Assembly (NCBI GenBank): GCA_945879625.1
Contig: CAMCVA010000011.1
Span: 1-64,000, forward strand
DNA from: Flavobacterium psychrophilum
GTDB taxonomy: Bacteria > Bacteroidota > Bacteroidia > Flavobacteriales > Flavobacteriaceae
Length of the DNA stretch: 64,000 nt
Reading direction: 5' to 3'
Numbering within the stretch: the stretch's first letter is position 1; each line of letters opens with the position of its first letter. The translations under genes and the position numbers were made by a program. Shown here piece after piece: positions 60,721 to 64,000 of the stretch. The notes below the pieces were generated by a model, which saw nothing but the letters and a program-made list of their open reading frames with translations, was not told where the DNA came from and did no database searches.

Positions 60721-62028
60721 CTACACCCTCACCGACCCATCCTCATCAATGTGACTCAATTGCACAATTTGTAACGTATTGACCAATTCAGGATTCCAGG
60801 GTGCTTTGATTTTCACATAGTTTTCGGTGAAGCCATACATATAGCCGGCTTTGTTTTCGCCTTCAAACAATACCTTGCGGGTAGTGCCCAGTTGGCTTTC
60901 GTAGAAGGCACGGCGTTTTTTAACAGACAATCCGCGGAGCATTTTACTGCGTTTAGCCCGCACAGCAGTAGGAACCACGCCATCCATTAATGTAGCTTCG
61001 GTATTGTCACGTTCCGAATAGGTAAATACATGCAAATACGAAATGGGTAATTCATTCAAGAAATGATAGGTTTCCAAAAACAATTCATCGGTTTCACCCG
61101 GAAATCCTACAATTACATCTACGCCTATACAAGCATCGGGCATGTGCTGGCGTATTGCCGTAACACGATCCACATAAACGTCACGCAAATAGCGGCGTTT
61201 CATTTTTTTCAAAATGGTGTCACTCCCCGATTGCAACGGAATATGAAAATGCGGTACAAAGGTTTTGCTTTGTGCCACGAAGGCAATGGTTTCGTTGCGC
61301 AATAAATTGGGCTCAATCGACGAAATACGCAAACGTTCAATTCCAGCCACTTCGTCTAAGGCTTGCACTAAATCCAAAAAAGTGTGTTCGTGTTTTTTGT
61401 TGCCAAATTCACCTTTGCCGTAATCGCCAATATTTACTCCGGTGAGCACAATTTCTTTGATGCCTTGGGCCGCAATTTCTGACGCATTGTGCAGTACATT
61501 TTCTAAGGCATCGCTGCGGGAAATCCCACGAGCTAAGGGAATGGTGCAATAGGTACATTTGTAATCACAACCGTCTTGCACTTTCAAGAAAGCGCGGGTT
61601 CGGTCGCCTATGGAGTAACTGCCCACATAAAAATCGGCCTCTACGATTTCGCAGGAATGCACTTCGCCGTGATCGTTTTTGGCCAAATCAGTCAGGTAAT
61701 CGGTAATTTTAAATTTTTCGGTGGCGCCCAATACCAAATCAACACCATCTACAGCCGCCAATTCTTCGGGTTTGAGTTGTGCATAACAACCTACCGCTGC
61801 CACAAAAGCTTGCTTATTTTTTTGCAACGCCTTTATAACCACCTGCTTAAACTGCTTGTCGGCATTGTCGGTCACCGAACAGGTATTAATCACGTAGATG
61901 TCGGCAGCTTCTTCAAAGTCCACGCGATCAAAACCCTCGTCTTGAAACGAACGGGCAATGGTCGATGTCTCTGAAAAATTCAGTTTACAACCCAGTGTAT
62001 AAAACGCTACTTTTTTTCTGTCAGTCAT
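60721..62028 (-). CDS. mtaB: tRNA t6A37 methylthiotransferase
   Basis: A radical-SAM enzyme converting t6A to ms2t6A at position 37 of tRNAs. The 435-residue protein has the MiaB-family UPF0004 domain (LGCKLNFSETSTIARSF, VINTCSVTDNADKQ). The radical-SAM cluster CxxxCxxC is in DGCDYKCTYCTIPLARG. A TRAM-like end lies near NYVKIKAPW. The family members MiaB, RimO and MtaB are close, and the GCKLNFSET start is the MtaB form. Confidence 0.93.
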   Translation of the reverse strand: MTDRKKVAFYTLGCKLNFSETSTIARSFQDEGFDRVDFEEAADIYVINTCSVTDNADKQFKQVVIKALQKNKQAFVAAVGCYAQLKPEELAAVDGVDLVLGATEKFKITDYLTDLAKNDHGEVHSCEIVEADFYVGSYSIGDRTRAFLKVQDGCDYKCTYCTIPLARGISRSDALENVLHNASEIAAQGIKEIVLTGVNIGDYGKGEFGNKKHEHTFLDLVQALDEVAGIERLRISSIEPNLLRNETIAFVAQSKTFVPHFHIPLQSGSDTILKKMKRRYLRDVYVDRVTAIRQHMPDACIGVDVIVGFPGETDELFLETYHFLNELPISYLHVFTYSERDNTEATLMDGVVPTAVRAKRSKMLRGLSVKKRRAFYESQLGTTRKVLFEGENKAGYMYGFTENYVKIKAPWNPELVNTLQIVQLSHIDEDGSVRV

Positions 62029-62041
62029 GGTTTGGTTTATT

Positions 62042-62135
62042 GGGCGAATCCAGTTGGGTCGGGCTATCCGCTGTATCTGCGCTCGCGCGCAGGATGTCGC
62101 TGCTATCCCTTTCGCAAGGCTACAACAGCAGCTGT
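62042..62135. repeat. Structured intergenic element, copy 3 (between mtaB and GlmU-like gene)
   Basis: The order of blocks is GGGCGAATCC, GGGTCGGGCTATCCGC, TATCTGCGCTCGCGCGCAGGAT (with an inner CTGCG/CGCAG hairpin), CGCTGCTATCC and TTTCGCAAG. It aligns block for block with 16876-16970. It occupies almost the whole 108-nt gap between two minus-strand genes. Confidence 0.65.
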
Positions 62136-62136
62136 A

Positions 62137-63312
62137 TTAGTCTTTACGCCACTTTTGTGTTTGCTCAAACACGCTTTCCAAAATGCGCGCCTCTACTTCA
62201 TCAAATTCGATGGCGCGGCGAGACATGGCAATGCGCGCGGTCTCAAAGGCTTTTTTGGTGATATAGGTGGTAAAACCTTGCGCACCGCCCCAGGTAAAAC
62301 TGGGCACAAAATTGCGCGGAAATCCGCTGCCAAATATATTGGCACTCACGCCCACTACCGTTCCCGTATTAAACATGGTATTGATGGCACATTTGCTGTG
62401 GTCGCCCATAATTAATCCACAAAATTGAAGGCCCGTTTTCTCAAATCCTTCTTTTTCGTAGCTCCACAATTTCACTTCTTCGTAGTTGTTTTTCAAGTTG
62501 GAGTTGTTGCTGTCGGCACCAATGTTACACCATTCGCCCAGCACCGCATTCCCCAAAAATCCGTCGTGACCTTTATTGGAATAACTAAACAACACCGAAT
62601 TATTCACCTCACCACCCACACGGCAATGCGGACCTACCGTTGTAGCGCCATAAATTTTGGTCGCCAATTTCACCACGGCGTGCTCGCACAAGGCAAATGG
62701 ACCTCGGATTACCGAACCTTCCATGATTTCGGTGTCCTTGCCAATATAAATTGGGCCGGTTGAAGCATTCAAGGTGACGAATTCGAGCTGAGCACCTTCT
62801 TCTATAAATATATGTTCGGGGGCAATCACATTCACGCTTTTAGGAATGGGTTGCGAGGTTCGGTCTTCGGTAAGCAAATCAAAATCGGCGCGCAAGGCGG
62901 CATCATTTTTGGCAAAAATGTCCCAAGGATGGGCTATTTGTATGCATTCTCCAGCAAAGTCAGTGATTGTATAGGTGTCAAAATCTACCGTTTCTTGCGA
63001 TTCTTGAGTGTAAAAAGCAACCACATTTTCTCCATGAAATACCGCTTGATTAGCACCTAAATCCTGGATCAACTCCACCAATTCGGGCGTAGGCAAATAG
63101 GATGCATTAATCATCACATTTTCTTCCATCTCGACCATCGGAAATTTCTCTGACAAGTAGTCTTCGGTCAAGGAGGTCGTGGTGGTCCCTAAATACTTTT
63201 CCCATTTTTCGCGGATGGTTAATATGCCCACTCGGATATCGGCAACGGGTCGTGTAAACGTGAGCGGCAACAATGCTGTTCGGACGGGGCCGTCAAAAAG
63301 AATATAATTCAT
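62137..63312 (-). CDS. GlmU-like sugar nucleotidyltransferase/left-handed beta-helix protein
   Basis: A 391-residue protein of the flavobacterial GlmU family. The N-terminal half is a nucleotidyltransferase-like domain that begins YILFDGPVRTALLPLTFTRP instead of the canonical LAAGxGTRM loop. It is followed by a left-handed beta-helix (hexapeptide repeats such as IGKDTEIMEGSVIRGPFALC). The helix may act as an acetyltransferase. The missing canonical loop makes classical GlmU activity doubtful. Confidence 0.8.
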   Translation of the reverse strand: MNYILFDGPVRTALLPLTFTRPVADIRVGILTIREKWEKYLGTTTTSLTEDYLSEKFPMVEMEENVMINASYLPTPELVELIQDLGANQAVFHGENVVAFYTQESQETVDFDTYTITDFAGECIQIAHPWDIFAKNDAALRADFDLLTEDRTSQPIPKSVNVIAPEHIFIEEGAQLEFVTLNASTGPIYIGKDTEIMEGSVIRGPFALCEHAVVKLATKIYGATTVGPHCRVGGEVNNSVLFSYSNKGHDGFLGNAVLGEWCNIGADSNNSNLKNNYEEVKLWSYEKEGFEKTGLQFCGLIMGDHSKCAINTMFNTGTVVGVSANIFGSGFPRNFVPSFTWGGAQGFTTYITKKAFETARIAMSRRAIEFDEVEARILESVFEQTQKWRKD

Positions 63313-63360
63313 GGAATACTTTCTTGGTTAACTGGGCCAAAGTTACCAATTTATCGCGCA

Positions 63361-63394
63361 AATAAAAATAAAAAGCCTCCCGGTTGGGAGGCTT
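63361..63394 (-). terminator. Terminator after rpmE
   Basis: AAGCCTCCC (63373-63381), loop GGTT, GGGAGGCTT (63386-63394). The T run on the minus strand comes from the plus-strand A-rich stretch 63361-63372. Confidence 0.85.
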
Positions 63395-63418
63395 AGCATA
63401 TTTTGAACACGATATTTA

Positions 63419-63670
63419 TTATTTGATGTGTTTGGCGTATTTGGTTTTAAATTTATCAATACGACCTGCAGTATCGATCAATTTAGATTTACCAGTGTAA
63501 AAAGGGTGAGAAGTTCTAGAAATCTCCATTTTCACAACTGGGTATTCAACGCCGTCGTGCATGATGGTTTCTTTGGTATCTGCAGTTGATTTGGTAATGA
63601 ACACATCTTCATTTGACATGTCTTTGAAAGCAACTAATCTGTAGTTCTCTGGGTGAATTCCTTTTTTCAT
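63419..63670 (-). CDS. rpmE2: 50S ribosomal protein L31 type B
   Basis: An 83-residue ribosomal protein. The start [20 protein letters not shown] and the middle [16 protein letters not shown] are typical of type B L31. The CxxC zinc motifs of type A L31 are absent, as expected for the zinc-independent form. It is transcribed alone on the minus strand. Confidence 0.96.
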   Translation of the reverse strand: MKKGIHPENYRLVAFKDMSNEDVFITKSTADTKETIMHDGVEYPVVKMEISRTSHPFYTGKSKLIDTAGRIDKFKTKYAKHIK

Positions 63671-63869
63671 GATATTTTTTTTCTAATTGAATTATAAGTT
63701 GTTTTGAAGCTTTTATTGCAAAAGGTATAAACTCCTTATAACTTTTTGTTTTAACGTTATTATTTGAGTGCGCAAATTTACACTTATTTTTCAAAAAACA
63801 AATCGAAATGCGCTTTTTTTACTACCCAAGTCAAAATCAAAAATGTTACGGCATTCGGGTGGGATTTAC

Positions 63870-63877
63870 TATATTTG
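63870..63877 (+). promoter_or_regulatory. -7 promoter element for the gene at 63906
   Basis: TATATTTG matches TAnnTTTG and lies 28 nt before the ATG at 63906. A clear TTG at the -33 distance is not seen. Confidence 0.55.
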
Positions 63878-63905
63878 TGGCTCATTTTTAAAATGGTCAT
63901 TTACC

Positions 63906-64000
63906 ATGGACACACAAAAGAAAATCGCCCTAAATATGGGCTTGTTATTGGGATTAACGCTTACTTTACTACTCACTATCCTGTATGTAATGGACCTCAA
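63906..64000 (+). CDS. Partial membrane protein, DUF4199-like (runs off window)
   Basis: The ATG at 63906 opens MDTQKKIALNMGLLLGLTLT followed by LLLTILYVMDL and continues past the end of the window. A short charged start then a long hydrophobic helix resemble DUF4199 proteins, which in flavobacteria often sit here upstream of a GT2 glycosyltransferase. Only 31 codons are visible, so the family is a guess from context and N-terminus. Confidence 0.5.
   Translation, partial: MDTQKKIALNMGLLLGLTLTLLLTILYVMDL

Overview
The window looks like a chromosomal segment of a Flavobacteriaceae bacterium, most likely Flavobacterium. The coding DNA is AT-rich. Promoters match the Bacteroidota -33/-7 type (TTG, about 20 nt, TAnnTTTG). 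The gene order thrS-infC-rpmI-rplT is conserved in the group, and several secreted proteins end in type IX secretion (T9SS) sorting domains. The carotenoid genes and the SBBP, CotH and DUF4252 proteins are also typical.

Layout. 0.2-3.7 kb: translation operon (thrS, infC with an ATA start, rpmI, rplT). 3.8-11.3 kb: prolyl tripeptidyl peptidase, a secreted protein usually labelled asparagine synthetase B, a ParDE-type toxin-antitoxin pair, dnaB, accA and a PAP2 phosphatase. 11.3-16.8 kb: minus-strand run tgt, lptF/G-like, EamA transporter, GT2 and GT39 glycosyltransferases. 17.0-19.7 kb: VIT1/CCC1 transporter and split transketolase. 19.8-32.5 kb: accessory region. 32.5-36.6 kb: FKBP-like lipoprotein, S4 RNA-binding protein, phosphoribosyltransferase, aroK, two tRNAs and a lipoprotein. 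36.9-41.2 kb: B12-binding MerR regulator followed by crtI-crtB-crtZ. 41.3-46.6 kb: cobalamin uptake (riboswitch-controlled TonB receptor and a divergent binding protein/permease/ATPase operon). 46.6-64 kb: RNA modification enzymes, rmuC, a dihaem cytochrome and two large T9SS cargo proteins, carB, rpmH, pirin, lytic transglycosylase, mtaB, a GlmU-like protein, rpmE and the start of a DUF4199-type gene.

The most unusual part is 19.89-31.64 kb. Five attC-like imperfect palindromes separate forward-facing genes, and a degenerate sixth lies at the left edge. For three consecutive units the first nine bases of the unit (GTTATAGGC, GTTAAGGGC, GTTACAAGC) are the exact reverse complement of the nine bases opening the palindrome at that unit's own far end. 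A fourth unit agrees at 9 of 10. That is the signature of integron gene cassettes. No integrase is in the window, so this is best read as a cluster of attC sites lacking an integrase, in a phylum where integrons are poorly described. The cassettes carry OsmC, a TPR/HTH sensor, a DoxX-like protein, four or five secreted proteins, and a cupin.

One cassette holds a probable diversity-generating retroelement (DGR) target. It is a DUF1566/C-type-lectin-like protein whose last 40 codons show the adenine-mutagenesis pattern, followed by a broken avd-like gene. In that same cassette the start and end signatures do not match, which independently suggests a deletion that also removed the DGR template and reverse transcriptase.

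Other points of interest are a dispersed structured intergenic repeat at three sites, a hairpin repeat at two convergent gene junctions, and a 54-bp near-perfect inverted repeat flanking 2.5 kb.
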